Source: a bacterium
Lineage (GTDB): Bacteria; SAR324; XYD2-FULL-50-16
Direction: 5' to 3'
NCBI GenBank assembly: GCA_018829445.1
Contig: JAHJTV010000030.1
Span: 40,463-104,462 of the forward strand
Length of the DNA: 64,000 bases
Made by a program: the position numbers and the translations under genes
The notes under the pieces: generated by a model
Seen by the model: only the letters and a program-made list of their open reading frames with translations
Told to the model about the DNA's origin: nothing
Database searches by the model: none
Part shown: positions 36,456-46,243 of the stretch, piece by piece
Numbering within the stretch: position 1 is the first letter of the stretch
Layout of the letters: each line of letters opens with the position of its first letter

Positions 36456-37763
36456 CTAGCAGCATTCCTGAAAAATTTTTCCAGCGTTGTTTATAAGCTG
36501 CTCAATTCTATATTTATTTTCATTAATGTTGATTTGCAGAGAGGGAGTAACAATCCCGGTATTTAGCACCTTGATGATATCAGCAGTCTGTTTGTAGCAT
36601 TCGGACTGAGATCTTTTCCCCTTTTTCACGAGTCCGAATAAATAGTACAATGCTTCTTCAACAGAACCGGCTATTACTTCTCCGGAATAGTTGGTTTGAG
36701 AAAGTTTTCCGGAGATTTCTCTAAAGTTTTTGTTTGCCATCGTTCGCCACAGAGAATCAATTTGATTGTATTGGCTTTTTTGCCAAACAGGTGCTTTTTT
36801 TGTGGAGGAGAACATCGTCCTTATATTTTCTTCAGGAGTGTTTGCAGAAAGAGCTCCTCCAGAACTGATTATGAAGTTTGGGAAGTTTCTAATCTCTCTA
36901 TTTAGCAAAGTAACTTTTTTATCAATCTCTTGGGGAGAATCTTGAAGCATGGCAATTGAATTGACATTGCCAAGTATAACGACATTGCCGGGTATAAAAT
37001 GAGCCATTTCCCGCATGTTAATGCACGAGTCAAGACTGAGGCATTGTGCGCCTGTTTTAATGAATTTTTCAATCAGATGATTCGTATCACCTGGAACATG
37101 AAGGAAAGCAGCCAGGGAAATACTGTCGTTAATCTTTTTGATAAATTCACCTGAAAATTTTTCAAAGTGTTTGGGTGAAACCAAAACTGCGGTTGGCTCG
37201 GCTATCCAGAAGAAGTCCGCTCCTCTATCCTCGCATTCATGGGCAAACTCAATCAGAATATTTGTAATGAAAGACAATATTTCGATTAAGAAATCAGGAT
37301 CAAGGATACAGTCACAGCATAACCGTTCCATTCCCAGGATTGCGCCAGCCAAAGTGAAAGGTCCAAAGCAGGCCCCCCCGATTGGTTTATCAGAAAGATT
37401 TTTAAATTTCCCGATACATTCAATATAGGGTTCCAGATCAGGACTATTCAGTGGGTTGCCGGATAAAGTTTGTATCAGGTCAGATGATTTAGCAATCTGG
37501 TTTTCGATGACAGTCTCTTTTCCATCGGCGGTCACAACAGTCTTTATCCCAATACTTTTACAAAAATCGATTACAGGAAGAGTGGAAGACAAAAAATCAT
37601 GTCCATATTCCCTGGTCTGAAATGCCATCCAATGGGCAAGTTTTTGTTCTTTTGTAATTGCAGTAAGATTTTTATAATCTGAAAACCGCTTGATGGACCC
37701 TCCTCCTACAGGAGAGATCAAGCGTCTGCCAGAATCGAGAATATAATCAATCAGCTTCTTCAA
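36456..37763 (-). CDS. Uroporphyrinogen-decarboxylase-family protein without metal cysteines
   Basis: 435 residues with a UroD/MtaA-type barrel: GGACFGPFTLAGAILGMERL, FFWIAEPTAVLVSPKHFEKF, AQCLSLDS and VILGNVNSIAML. In MtaA/CmuA-like methyltransferases the zinc lies on His-x-Cys plus a later Cys (HICG and PGCG). Here these read HVPG and SGGA, so both Cys are lost and normal thiol methyl transfer seems unlikely. Last gene of the ABC importer operon, 105 bases after the second permease, which links it to the imported compound. Real function unknown; a divergent lyase or decarboxylase is possible. Confidence 0.75.
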   Translation of the reverse strand: MKKLIDYILDSGRRLISPVGGGSIKRFSDYKNLTAITKEQKLAHWMAFQTREYGHDFLSSTLPVIDFCKSIGIKTVVTADGKETVIENQIAKSSDLIQTLSGNPLNSPDLEPYIECIGKFKNLSDKPIGGACFGPFTLAGAILGMERLCCDCILDPDFLIEILSFITNILIEFAHECEDRGADFFWIAEPTAVLVSPKHFEKFSGEFIKKINDSISLAAFLHVPGDTNHLIEKFIKTGAQCLSLDSCINMREMAHFIPGNVVILGNVNSIAMLQDSPQEIDKKVTLLNREIRNFPNFIISSGGALSANTPEENIRTMFSSTKKAPVWQKSQYNQIDSLWRTMANKNFREISGKLSQTNYSGEVIAGSVEEALYYLFGLVKKGKRSQSECYKQTADIIKVLNTGIVTPSLQININENKYRIEQLINNAGKIFQECC

Positions 37764-37868
37764 AGCATTTACCGGGGAAAAGACAGGGAATTAGTAGCAC
37801 AGCCTGAAGGAGTGCCAAAACAAACAGATCACTTTTTTGTTATCCTGTGTACTGTGCGTCAATGGTTC

Positions 37869-38822
37869 CTATTCTTCGACGCCGCCTGCTGTTAAACCAG
37901 CTTTTAGAAATCGTTGGAGAAAAAAATACAGGATAATTATAGGAATACTGATGATAGCACTGCCTGCCATTAAAAAAGTACTGGGCACCTCTTGATTATC
38001 AAGCTGTTGTAAACCTAAAGGAAGTGTCCAGCCATCAGGATTGTCAACCAGAAACAAGAGAGCATAGAGAAACTCATTCCAGGCAACCATAAAGATATAT
38101 AATGCTACTGTTGCAATAACTGGTGCTGCAAGTGGAATGGTGATTTTCAAGATAACTTCCAGCCGACTTGCACCATCAATTCTGGCTGCTTCTTCAAGCT
38201 CCTTGGGAATACTTTCAAAATATCCACGCAACATATGAAGACATAAAGGGAGGGTTCCTGCCAGATAGATAACAGCCACTCCCATCGGGCTTCGTAGTTG
38301 AATTCCCAACAGATTTTGCAGACGAACAAAGAACACAAATAGGGGAATGGAAATGACAATACTGGGAAACATGTAGATAAGTAAAATTATCCAGTTCATT
38401 AGATTACGACCACGAAAGTCAAGTCTGGTTGTTGCATAAGCCGCCGGTACTGCAATGATGAGATTGAGAATCACCGTTACACTTGATATTATGAGGCTGT
38501 TCTTTATAAAACCCAGAAAATTGTAGTTTATCAATACCGCTGAATAGCTGCTGTTTGAAATGGCCTGACGGCAGGTTTCCGTTTCCAAATCTACTAAACA
38601 GGAAAAGGGGGTAAAAACTGTTTTTATGTCACTCCAACGGGGAACCATACGGGAGGGATTGAGAGAAACGTCACCATAGGGCCTGAAGGACAGGTTTAAC
38701 ATCCAATAAAATGGAAATATTGTAATAAACAGGAAAAACAGAATACTAAATATTTTAAATACATTTCCAATGCTGGTTTCGAAATCACCTCGAGAGTGTC
38801 TTGCTTTCTTTTTAAGAATCAT
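37869..38822 (-). CDS. Carbohydrate ABC transporter permease (MalG-like)
   Basis: 317 residues, six membrane helices, with the ATPase-docking EAA loop in EELEEAARIDGASRLEVILK. A large extra loop after the first helix (about residues 50-100, with two Cys) is unusual but seen in some members. The start codon overlaps the stop of the partner permease by one base, so translation is coupled. It forms the channel with the MalF-like protein. Confidence 0.9.
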   Translation of the reverse strand: MILKKKARHSRGDFETSIGNVFKIFSILFFLFITIFPFYWMLNLSFRPYGDVSLNPSRMVPRWSDIKTVFTPFSCLVDLETETCRQAISNSSYSAVLINYNFLGFIKNSLIISSVTVILNLIIAVPAAYATTRLDFRGRNLMNWIILLIYMFPSIVISIPLFVFFVRLQNLLGIQLRSPMGVAVIYLAGTLPLCLHMLRGYFESIPKELEEAARIDGASRLEVILKITIPLAAPVIATVALYIFMVAWNEFLYALLFLVDNPDGWTLPLGLQQLDNQEVPSTFLMAGSAIISIPIIILYFFLQRFLKAGLTAGGVEE

Positions 38823-39817
38823 TATGGACTCTCTTTTAAGGAGTTCCAGCGTTGAAACAATGCCGCCAAAATAATAAGCAAGGCTGCCAGTATTACACCA
38901 ATAGCGGCTGCCACACCTATATTTCTGCGGGCAAAAAGCCAGCTGTATATCTGAATACTTAGGATTGAGGTTCCAGCCGTTCCGCCGTTAAGGAGAAAAA
39001 CATCATCGAATTTGTAAAAGGTCCAAATAAAACGCAGAAGAAACAGTACTGTAATTGCTGTTCTCAATTGTGGCAAGGTGATGTGCCTGAGCTGTTGAAG
39101 TGGGCTTGCCCCATCTATCCTGGCTGCTTCATATAATGTCTCCGGAATGGCTTGCATCCTGGCAAGAATGAATAAAAAAGCAAAAGGGAAATATCTCCAT
39201 CCTTCGAAAAGAATTATGGTTGTGAGAGCAAGGGGGAAATCAATAGTGTTGCCAAGAAGATTTAATTGAACCGATCTGGTTGTCAACCATGCAATTGGGT
39301 TTGCGCCGAAAAATTGCCAGACCTGGTTGATAATTCCAATATGCTTGTCAAGCATGAATCTCCAGATAAATGCTGATGAGACCACAGGGATAACATAGGG
39401 TAATAAAATGAACGCCCGAAATAGATTGTGCCCCCGGAACTCTTTCCTGGCAATTAATGCGGCCCACAGGCCAAGTAGAATTGATAAAGAGGTGCCGAAA
39501 AAAGCATAAATAAGGGTTACTCTCAACCCAATCCAGAATTTTCTGTCAAGTCCTGTTGTAAAATTGTTCAGTGTGAGTTGACTGAAATTCAGCAGATCCA
39601 TATTTCCCAAATCGCGCATTCGAACAGGCTGAAAACTGAGCACGATGTTCCAGAATATGGGGAACAGGACAATAAGGAGCACCACCAACAAAGCAGGAAG
39701 AACCAATGTATATCCGAGAAGTGATTCCTTCCTGCTAAGACTTAGATTCCATTCTAATTTAGGTAGCTTTCTTCGGCTTTTTCTCTGTGAAAGATCTTCA
39801 TTTAAAGTTGTCCCCAT
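38822..39817 (-). CDS. Carbohydrate ABC transporter permease (MalF-like)
   Basis: 331 residues with six membrane helices and the EAA loop ETLYEAARIDGASPLQQLRH. Placed 62 bases after the binding-protein gene and joined to the second permease by a one-base overlap. No ATPase subunit lies in the window; the system must borrow one encoded elsewhere, as many family 1 sugar importers do (MsmK-like sharing). Confidence 0.9.
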   Translation of the reverse strand: MGTTLNEDLSQRKSRRKLPKLEWNLSLSRKESLLGYTLVLPALLVVLLIVLFPIFWNIVLSFQPVRMRDLGNMDLLNFSQLTLNNFTTGLDRKFWIGLRVTLIYAFFGTSLSILLGLWAALIARKEFRGHNLFRAFILLPYVIPVVSSAFIWRFMLDKHIGIINQVWQFFGANPIAWLTTRSVQLNLLGNTIDFPLALTTIILFEGWRYFPFAFLFILARMQAIPETLYEAARIDGASPLQQLRHITLPQLRTAITVLFLLRFIWTFYKFDDVFLLNGGTAGTSILSIQIYSWLFARRNIGVAAAIGVILAALLIILAALFQRWNSLKESP

Positions 39818-39879
39818 AATTTCGAGCTTTTGCTTTATAAACTATTTCCAGTTACAAAGTGTTCAGAACTGGCAGGCAC

Positions 39880-41274
39880 CTATTCTTTTAGATCCTTCTT
39901 TAATTTTTCAACCTCTTTCTGAATTTGGCTGGCTGCCTCTTCCGGGGTTATTAAACCTTCCATTACATCGCCAATAGCTCTGGGAAATACCAATTCGCTA
40001 TAGATTGCACTAACAAGTTCGATCTCCCCTTCTGCAATTCCTAGTAGTGATATATTGTTTGCACCTTGGATGATTGTTTCCAACTCCTTGGCACCATAGA
40101 AATCACTGAGTGTTGCACGGGTGTCTACACCAACTTTAAGATGGCTCCAGCCGTCAATAAATTTTGTAGGGTTTTCCTGTGTACCGCGACGCATGGGGAA
40201 TTTTCCTTCAGCTGCGACTTCAAGCCAGTCGAGATAGCCCTCATTTAACCAGAAAGTGACAAACTGGGTGGCTGCATTGAAGTCAGCCCCTGTAGTGATG
40301 CCCATGTAGTTAACTTTACCATATTGGGCTGGTACGCCATCCGGTCCGGAAAATGCCGGGACAAAACCGCTGTTTTTTGCAATAAATGCACGGTCATTTA
40401 CACATTCAGCACAATTGGGCAGACTTGTATTAACTAAGCCTGCCAACTCATCCAGAATAAATGGTGACCAAAGTACCATTCCTGCTTTTCCGGCCAAATA
40501 GGATGCCCGGGTCTGTCGCCAATAGGTGGATGTATCTTTCGGGCCGTATTTTTTCATCAATTGAGTGTAGAGTTCAATAGCCCTGACCATTTTGGGAGTA
40601 TTTAGAGTGATATTTCCCTTTCCATCCGTCAATTGAACGCCATTCGCCAACATAAAATGTTCAATACAGCTCTGTGTATGGGGATGTCCGGGATCAGTTC
40701 CAGCCATAATGCCTGCTAATCCTGATTCTTCCAGAGTTTTAGCAGCAATAAGTATTTTGTTGAAATCAGTAGGAGGATCAAGCTTCAATTTTTTAAATAG
40801 ATCGGAACGGTATACCAGAAGTTGTCCCCATCCATCTGAAGGAACTGCCGCGTAGCCTTTTTTAACAGAAACCATTTTAAGTGCTCCTTGGGAGAAGGTC
40901 TTTTCTCCAAGAGACTGAATGACTTTATTGGCTGCAGAAGCATCCAAGATTCCGTCAGCTTCCCAACCTCCGGCTAACACAACAGGCATAAAAACAACGT
41001 CTGGGAGTGTACCAGCCGCATAGTTTGCTGCCATAATGCTTCCCAGGTTTTCCTGCGCTATCAAAATCAACTTAACATTTACGCCTGTTTTAGTGGTGAA
41101 ACGGTCAATGATACCTTTTGTTGCCTTAGCACGTGCAGGTTGTGCTTCAAAACTCCAAAATGTAATAGTAGGGCCGTTTCCTGTTTTTGCATAAAGATTT
41201 GCAGAAACAGAGAAAAACAGGATTGCGATTGAAAAGCAAAGTGAAAATAAAAAATAAAATTTTCTATTAAACAT
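39880..41274 (-). CDS. Extracellular solute-binding protein, family 1
   Basis: About 464 residues. ATG 41274 was chosen since it starts a textbook signal peptide (FYFLFSLCFSIAILFFSVSA, cut near NLYAK); an upstream extension would be polar. The mature protein has the MalE-like features ITFWSFEAQPARA, LPDVVFMPV and AYAAVPSDGWGQLLVYR. First gene of the sugar ABC operon. Substrate probably an oligosaccharide or glycoside; not determinable. Confidence 0.88.
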   Translation of the reverse strand: MFNRKFYFLFSLCFSIAILFFSVSANLYAKTGNGPTITFWSFEAQPARAKATKGIIDRFTTKTGVNVKLILIAQENLGSIMAANYAAGTLPDVVFMPVVLAGGWEADGILDASAANKVIQSLGEKTFSQGALKMVSVKKGYAAVPSDGWGQLLVYRSDLFKKLKLDPPTDFNKILIAAKTLEESGLAGIMAGTDPGHPHTQSCIEHFMLANGVQLTDGKGNITLNTPKMVRAIELYTQLMKKYGPKDTSTYWRQTRASYLAGKAGMVLWSPFILDELAGLVNTSLPNCAECVNDRAFIAKNSGFVPAFSGPDGVPAQYGKVNYMGITTGADFNAATQFVTFWLNEGYLDWLEVAAEGKFPMRRGTQENPTKFIDGWSHLKVGVDTRATLSDFYGAKELETIIQGANNISLLGIAEGEIELVSAIYSELVFPRAIGDVMEGLITPEEAASQIQKEVEKLKKDLKE

Positions 41275-41640
41275 AGCGATTCTCTTTTTTTGAATAAAGT
41301 AAAATGGTTCTGCTGAACTTTCGTTGTTAAAACAGAGCCGTATAGAATTGTAAAACAAGTGATTTTTAGTAGAAGGAGAATATTTCCGACTAAAACCAAT
41401 TAATCCAAAAATAATTTACCGTTTGCTAAGATCACAAATATTCGAAATCAAAACTTTTTATAACTTTATCACTATGTCATGGATCTTCACCTGCTATCAA
41501 ATAGATTTTAACTATTTAGAAGCTTTGTCCTATTGAAGATTCCTATGGATGACCCAGTTAGCCCATTCCTTATTGGCGCTTTTAAGATCTAGGACCAACC
41601 CTCAAAATCTGAATTCATGTTCCATCTTGCTTTTTCCTCT

Positions 41641-41674
41641 CTGGCTTTTTTCCCTTTGGAAAAAGCCCAGTTTT
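41641..41674 (+). terminator. Terminator-like hairpin in a divergent spacer
   Basis: CTGGCTTTTT can pair with AAAAAGCCCAG (one bulged C) round a short loop, followed by TTTT on the plus strand. No plus-strand gene ends nearby, so it may end an unseen short transcript. Confidence 0.5.
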
Positions 41675-41691
41675 CAGTATTTATGCCTACA

Positions 41692-41717
41692 ACTAAAGTT
41701 GTAATTACAACCTTAGT
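41692..41717. promoter_or_regulatory. 26-bp near-perfect palindrome, candidate operator
   Basis: The core GTTGTAATTACAAC (41698-41711) is a perfect 14-bp palindrome; it extends on both sides with ACTAA and TTAGT, leaving a single mismatched pair. It lies between the divergent ABC operon and OFA transporter genes. A dimeric regulator of the GntR/FadR or MarR type would bind such a site; which one is unknown. Confidence 0.5.
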
Positions 41718-41868
41718 AAATTCTCGCTGTTAGACTTTCCTGTCTCGTTTTAACAGGTTTTCCCTAATAAAATTACAACAATGATTGTGGGGGCGTCACA
41801 ATGTCCCAAGGCTGGAAGATATCTTGTCAGACCTATATCAATGTGGTTTAAGGCTCTTCCGGGTCACA

Positions 41869-41884
41869 TGGTCAATAGTTTGCA
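41869..41884 (+). promoter_or_regulatory. Possible sigma-54 promoter upstream of the OFA transporter
   Basis: TGGTCAATAGTTTGCA has GG and GC with the right 10-base spacing and a good -12 TTTGCA, but a poor -24 half (TGGTCA against TGGCAC). It would give a leader of about 215 bases. Suggested because an NtrC-type regulator is encoded nearby. Confidence 0.28.
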
Positions 41885-42111
41885 GAATATCTGACGCAGA
41901 GTTTTAATCAAAGAACAAACAGGAATATGGTCTTGAATGAAACAAAATAAAAAACCAGAGATTTAGCAATTTCTTGTTTGTCATTTCCCTTCAGTAAAAC
42001 AGTAAGTCCATTTTTCACAGTTTTGTTTTTACTCCAAGGGCTTTCATCTTATAACCAAGCATTATAGCTCTTAACCCCAAATTGAATTTTACCTTAAAAA
42101 AGGAGAATCAT

Positions 42112-43368
42112 ATGAGCGAAATACGAGAGAACAATCGCTGGCTACTGGTAGTTGGAGCATTGATGATACAACTTTGTCTGGGAGCCATCTACGGATGGGG
42201 TGCTTTCACAGGTGCATTGCAGGACCCGAGTGGCGCTTTTAAATATTCTGCGTCACAAACATCATGGATTTTTTCTGCTGGACTGGCCTCGTTTGCAATT
42301 GTAATGATTATGGCCGGTCGATGGCAGGACAAATATGGACCACGAAGAATTGCAACCATAGGAGGAGTTCTTCTTGGAGCCGGATATATTCTGGCCAGTT
42401 TCACCGGAACCTCTTTTATTGCCATGGTAATTTTTATTGGTGTTCTTGGTGGTGCCGGAATTGGTATGGCCTATGTTTGCCCGATTGCAGCCTGTGTCAA
42501 GTGGTTTCCCGATATGAAGGGTCTGATTACCGGACTAGCCGTTGCCGGATTTGGTGCAGGTGCTTTTATTTTCGTCAAAATGGCCGGTTCCTGGTTGAAT
42601 CTGTTGGAAAACCATGGTGTTAATGGAACATTTTTCATATTTGGAATTGTTTTTCTGGTTTTTGTTGTTCTCGGAGCCCAGCTCCTATCAAACCCTCCAA
42701 GCGGTTGGTATCCCAAGAACTGGACTCCCGCTCAACAAAAGGAAAGCACGGCAGCTAATGTGAAAGATTTAACACAGTCTGAAATCGTTAAAACTTCCCA
42801 GTTCTGGATGATCTGGATCTCCTTTGTATTCAGTGCAGGATGCGGTTTGATGGTTATTAAATGCCTGAAGAACTTCGGTGTGCTGGAAGGCGGTCTCACA
42901 GCAGCAGCTGCCGGTTCAGCATTAGGTTTACTGGCTTTATTCAACGGTCTTGGCCGTATTGCCTGGGGGACTGTGTCACAAAAACTAACAGCCAAGGTTT
43001 CAGTTATCCTTATGTGTTTGTTACAGGGAATTATGATGTTTTTTCTATTGGGAATGGGATCGCAGTCCATCACACTTGCAATAGCTGCCTGTTGGATTGG
43101 ATTTAATTTCGGTGGAAATTTTGCTCTTTTCCCACTGTTAACTCTGGAAAATTTCGGCCCTAAAAACCTGGGCGGAAATTATGGAGCAGTATTTACTGCT
43201 TATGGTGTCGGTGGAATATTGGGACCGGTCATGGCTGGAATGGTCTGGGATTCCATGGGCACCTTTAAAATTGCATTCATCGTGGCTGCAATTTCCTGTC
43301 TGTTAGCGGCAGGATTTTCATTTATTCTTCAGCCACCAGAACGTGAACTGGCAGTAGCGGTAAGCTAG
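42112..43368 (+). CDS. OFA-family MFS transporter (oxalate/formate antiporter type)
   Basis: 418 residues, twelve membrane helices. The opening NNRWLLVVGALMIQLCLGAI followed by YGWGAF is characteristic of the OFA family, as is the glycine-rich LGGAGIGMAYVCPIAACVKW. ATG 42112 has AAAAGGAG 7 bases upstream. Members carry monocarboxylates such as oxalate, formate, pyruvate or lactate. It is followed directly by acetyl-CoA synthetase, so acetate or a related acid is the likely cargo here. Confidence 0.88.
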   Translation: MSEIRENNRWLLVVGALMIQLCLGAIYGWGAFTGALQDPSGAFKYSASQTSWIFSAGLASFAIVMIMAGRWQDKYGPRRIATIGGVLLGAGYILASFTGTSFIAMVIFIGVLGGAGIGMAYVCPIAACVKWFPDMKGLITGLAVAGFGAGAFIFVKMAGSWLNLLENHGVNGTFFIFGIVFLVFVVLGAQLLSNPPSGWYPKNWTPAQQKESTAANVKDLTQSEIVKTSQFWMIWISFVFSAGCGLMVIKCLKNFGVLEGGLTAAAAGSALGLLALFNGLGRIAWGTVSQKLTAKVSVILMCLLQGIMMFFLLGMGSQSITLAIAACWIGFNFGGNFALFPLLTLENFGPKNLGGNYGAVFTAYGVGGILGPVMAGMVWDSMGTFKIAFIVAAISCLLAAGFSFILQPPERELAVAVS

Positions 43369-43442
43369 TTTTGTTTAATCTGTAATATTTTTTCGTGCAT
43401 GTGTACATTTATTCAGACGTTTTAGCATAGGAGAAGATTAAC

Positions 43443-45476
43443 ATGTCAAAAAAAGAAGCCGTAGAAACATCAGAATCCCAAATTGCTGTTCATTGGGAAG
43501 AGGAACAGTATTTTTATCCATCTCCGACATTTGTTGGCCAGGCTAATCTGACAGATGAATCAGTTTATGATAGATTCAGTCTGGATAACTTTCCGGAGTG
43601 TTTTCATGAATATGCCGAACTCTTAGATTGGGATAAATACTGGAACAAAACCCTGGATACCAGTGATGCTCCCTGTTGGAAATGGTTCACTGGCGGCAGG
43701 CTCAATGTTTCATACAACTGTGTTGACAGACATCTGGCCAAAAATGCCAATAAAACAGCCATCCATTTTGTACCGGAACCGGAAGGGGAGAAAATAGATC
43801 ACATTACCTATCAGGAACTCTACATCCGTGTTAATGAGATAGCTGCATTGCTAAGAGATTTTGCGGGATTAAAGCGAGGTGATCGGGTTACCATCCATAT
43901 GCCGATGTCGGCCGAACTGCCAATTACCATGTTGGCCTGTGCCAGGTTGGGTGTGATTCATTCGGTTGTGTTTGGCGGTTTTTCTGCCAATGCCTGTGCC
44001 GATCGGATTGTTGATTCCCAGAGCCGAGTGCTGATCACCATGGATGCCTATTACCGAAATGGTCATTTGCTAAACCATAAAGTTGCAGCTGATGAGGCCG
44101 CCGAAATATCTGCCAAACAAGGTCAGGTTGTCGACAAAGTTCTTATCTGGCAACGATACCCGGGTAAATATTCTTCAAAAACGCCCCTGGTTGAAGGTCG
44201 GGATGTTATTGTTAACGAAAAGATTAAAGAGTTTTATGGAGCCAGGGTAAAACCTGAATCCATGAAAGCAGAAGAACCACTTTTTTTAATGTATACAAGC
44301 GGCACAACCGGAAAACCAAAAGGTTGTCAACATAGTACCGGTGGATATCTGGCGTATGCGGCCGGAACTTCCAAGTATATTCAGGATATTCACCCTGAAG
44401 ATGTATACTGGTGTATGGCCGACATCGGTTGGATCACAGGGCATTCCTATATTGTCTACGGTCCCTTGGCCCTCTGTGCATCTTCAGTTATTTATGAAGG
44501 TGTGCCGACTTTTCCTGATGCAGGTCGATCCTGGAGAATAGCCCAGGATCTGAATGTGAATATTTTTCACACGGCACCAACCACCATTCGGGCATTGCGA
44601 AAACTGGGACCGGATGAGCCCGCCAAATATAGTTTTAAATTCAAGCATATGACCACTGTCGGTGAGCCGATTGAGCCTGAAGTCTGGAAATGGTATCATC
44701 GGGAAGTGGGAAAAGGTGTGGCCATTATTGTGGACACCTGGTGGCAGACAGAAACCGGTGGATTCCTCTGCAGCACCATTCCCGGGATTAAACCGATGAA
44801 ACCGGGAAGTGCCGGTCCTGGAGTTCCGGGGATTCATCCTATAATCTATGACGATGAAGGGCAGGTTATTGAACGTGGTTCCGGAAGAGCTGGGAATATT
44901 TGCATTCAAAACCCATGGCCGGGTCAGTTTCAAACCATCTGGGGGGATCGAAAGCGATTTGTTGATACCTATTTTTCCAGATATTGTAAAAACTCTGAAA
45001 GCAAGGACTGGCGTGATTGGCCTTATCTGGCCGGAGATGCAGCCATGGAAGCAGAAGATGGTTACTACAGAATCCTGGGTCGAATTGATGATGTGATCAA
45101 TGTTTCCGGTCATCGTCTGGGGACAAAGGAGATAGAGTCCGCAGCCATGACTGTGGACGAAGTCGCTGAAGCAGCAGTTGTACCTGTTGCTCATGACATC
45201 AAGGGAAAGGAACCGGATCTCTACATTGCCTTGAAAACCGGCGTCCAGCCCTCTGTTGAGCTGCAAGAGAAGATCTCAGCCGCTGTCTGTAGTCAGATTG
45301 GTAAGATTGCCAAGCCGAGAAAGGTGTGGCTGGTTCCGGATATGCCCAAAACCCGATCAGGCAAAATCATGCGTCGTGTTCTGGGTGCCATTTCAAATAA
45401 TAAGGATGTCGGGGATGTCATGACTTTGGCTAATCCTGACGTGGTTGAAGTTATAAAAGGGATGATTAAAAATTAG
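43443..45476 (+). CDS. acsA: Acetyl-CoA synthetase (AMP-forming)
   Basis: 677 residues. Makes acetyl-CoA from acetate, ATP and CoA. The N-terminal ACS domain (DWDKYWNKTLDTSDAPCWKW, FTGGRLN), the AMP-binding loop MYTSGTTGKPKGCQHSTGGY, DTWWQTETGGF and the C-terminal DDVINVSGHRLGT plus the acetylatable lysine in TRSGKIMRR are all intact. AGGAG lies before the ATG. Located behind an OFA transporter and ahead of carbonic anhydrase, it points to acetate assimilation. Confidence 0.95.
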   Translation: MSKKEAVETSESQIAVHWEEEQYFYPSPTFVGQANLTDESVYDRFSLDNFPECFHEYAELLDWDKYWNKTLDTSDAPCWKWFTGGRLNVSYNCVDRHLAKNANKTAIHFVPEPEGEKIDHITYQELYIRVNEIAALLRDFAGLKRGDRVTIHMPMSAELPITMLACARLGVIHSVVFGGFSANACADRIVDSQSRVLITMDAYYRNGHLLNHKVAADEAAEISAKQGQVVDKVLIWQRYPGKYSSKTPLVEGRDVIVNEKIKEFYGARVKPESMKAEEPLFLMYTSGTTGKPKGCQHSTGGYLAYAAGTSKYIQDIHPEDVYWCMADIGWITGHSYIVYGPLALCASSVIYEGVPTFPDAGRSWRIAQDLNVNIFHTAPTTIRALRKLGPDEPAKYSFKFKHMTTVGEPIEPEVWKWYHREVGKGVAIIVDTWWQTETGGFLCSTIPGIKPMKPGSAGPGVPGIHPIIYDDEGQVIERGSGRAGNICIQNPWPGQFQTIWGDRKRFVDTYFSRYCKNSESKDWRDWPYLAGDAAMEAEDGYYRILGRIDDVINVSGHRLGTKEIESAAMTVDEVAEAAVVPVAHDIKGKEPDLYIALKTGVQPSVELQEKISAAVCSQIGKIAKPRKVWLVPDMPKTRSGKIMRRVLGAISNNKDVGDVMTLANPDVVEVIKGMIKN

Positions 45477-45582
45477 ATCGTTTCTTTCAAAGTCCGGGCA
45501 GTTATGCAACGTGTTTCTGTATGCATGGGGGTTACCGACTGTCCGGGCTTATCCCGGAATATTAATTGAAAAACTCATCCTT

Positions 45583-46212
45583 ATGCGAGTCTTAAAAGAT
45601 CTGTTTGAAAACAACAAAAAATGGGCAGAAAGTGTTAAGGACTCAAAGCCTGATTTTTTCCAAAATCTTTCCAAACAACAAAATCCTGTATACTTGTGGA
45701 TTGGTTGCTCGGACAGCCGAGTGCCGGCAAATGAGATTGTCGGCATGCTCCCGGGCGATGTATTTGTTCACAGAAATATTGCGAATCTGGTTATCCACAC
45801 GGATCTGAACAGTCTGTCAGTCATTCAATATGCTGTTGAAGTATTAAAGGTAAAGCACATTATCGTTTGCGGGCATTATGATTGCGGGGGCATTCAGGCT
45901 GCCATGGACAATAAGGAACACGGACTGATTGATAATTGGCTTCGGCACATCAAAGATCTATACAGGCATCATCGAGTAAAAATTGACGCACTTCACAATG
46001 CAAGTGAAAAGATAAATTTACTCTGTGAACTAAATGTCGTTGAGCAAGTTGCAAATATATGCCACACAACAATTGTGCAGAGCGCCTGGAAATCAGGACA
46101 GGAACTGACAGTTCATGGCTGGATGTACCGTATCGAAGATGGAATTTTAAAAGATTTGGACATCTGTGTTGAAAACATAAACGACATCTCTCAGATTCAC
46201 AGAATAAGTTAG
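45583..46212 (+). CDS. can: Beta-class carbonic anhydrase
   Basis: 209 residues from ATG 45583, which fits the length of E. coli Can (about 220). Zinc ligands are Cys and Asp-Arg in WIGCSDSRVPANEIVG and His/Cys in IVCGHYDCGGIQAA; also FVHRNIANLVIHTDLNSLSV and VHGWMYRIEDGILKDLD as in Can. Interconverts CO2 and bicarbonate, useful for carboxylation steps in acetate use. No clear ribosome site, so the start is less sure. Confidence 0.92.
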   Translation: MRVLKDLFENNKKWAESVKDSKPDFFQNLSKQQNPVYLWIGCSDSRVPANEIVGMLPGDVFVHRNIANLVIHTDLNSLSVIQYAVEVLKVKHIIVCGHYDCGGIQAAMDNKEHGLIDNWLRHIKDLYRHHRVKIDALHNASEKINLLCELNVVEQVANICHTTIVQSAWKSGQELTVHGWMYRIEDGILKDLDICVENINDISQIHRIS

Positions 46213-46243
46213 CAAACTGTCCTGTTATAAAACCTAAATTCTC

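Larger units (their letters stand above)
41275..42111. other. Divergent control region between ABC operon and OFA transporter
   Basis: About 840 bases without a supported gene, unusually long for this window. It holds a hairpin with a T run, a 26-bp near-perfect palindrome and a possible sigma-54 site (listed separately). A small RNA is conceivable. Confidence 0.5.
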
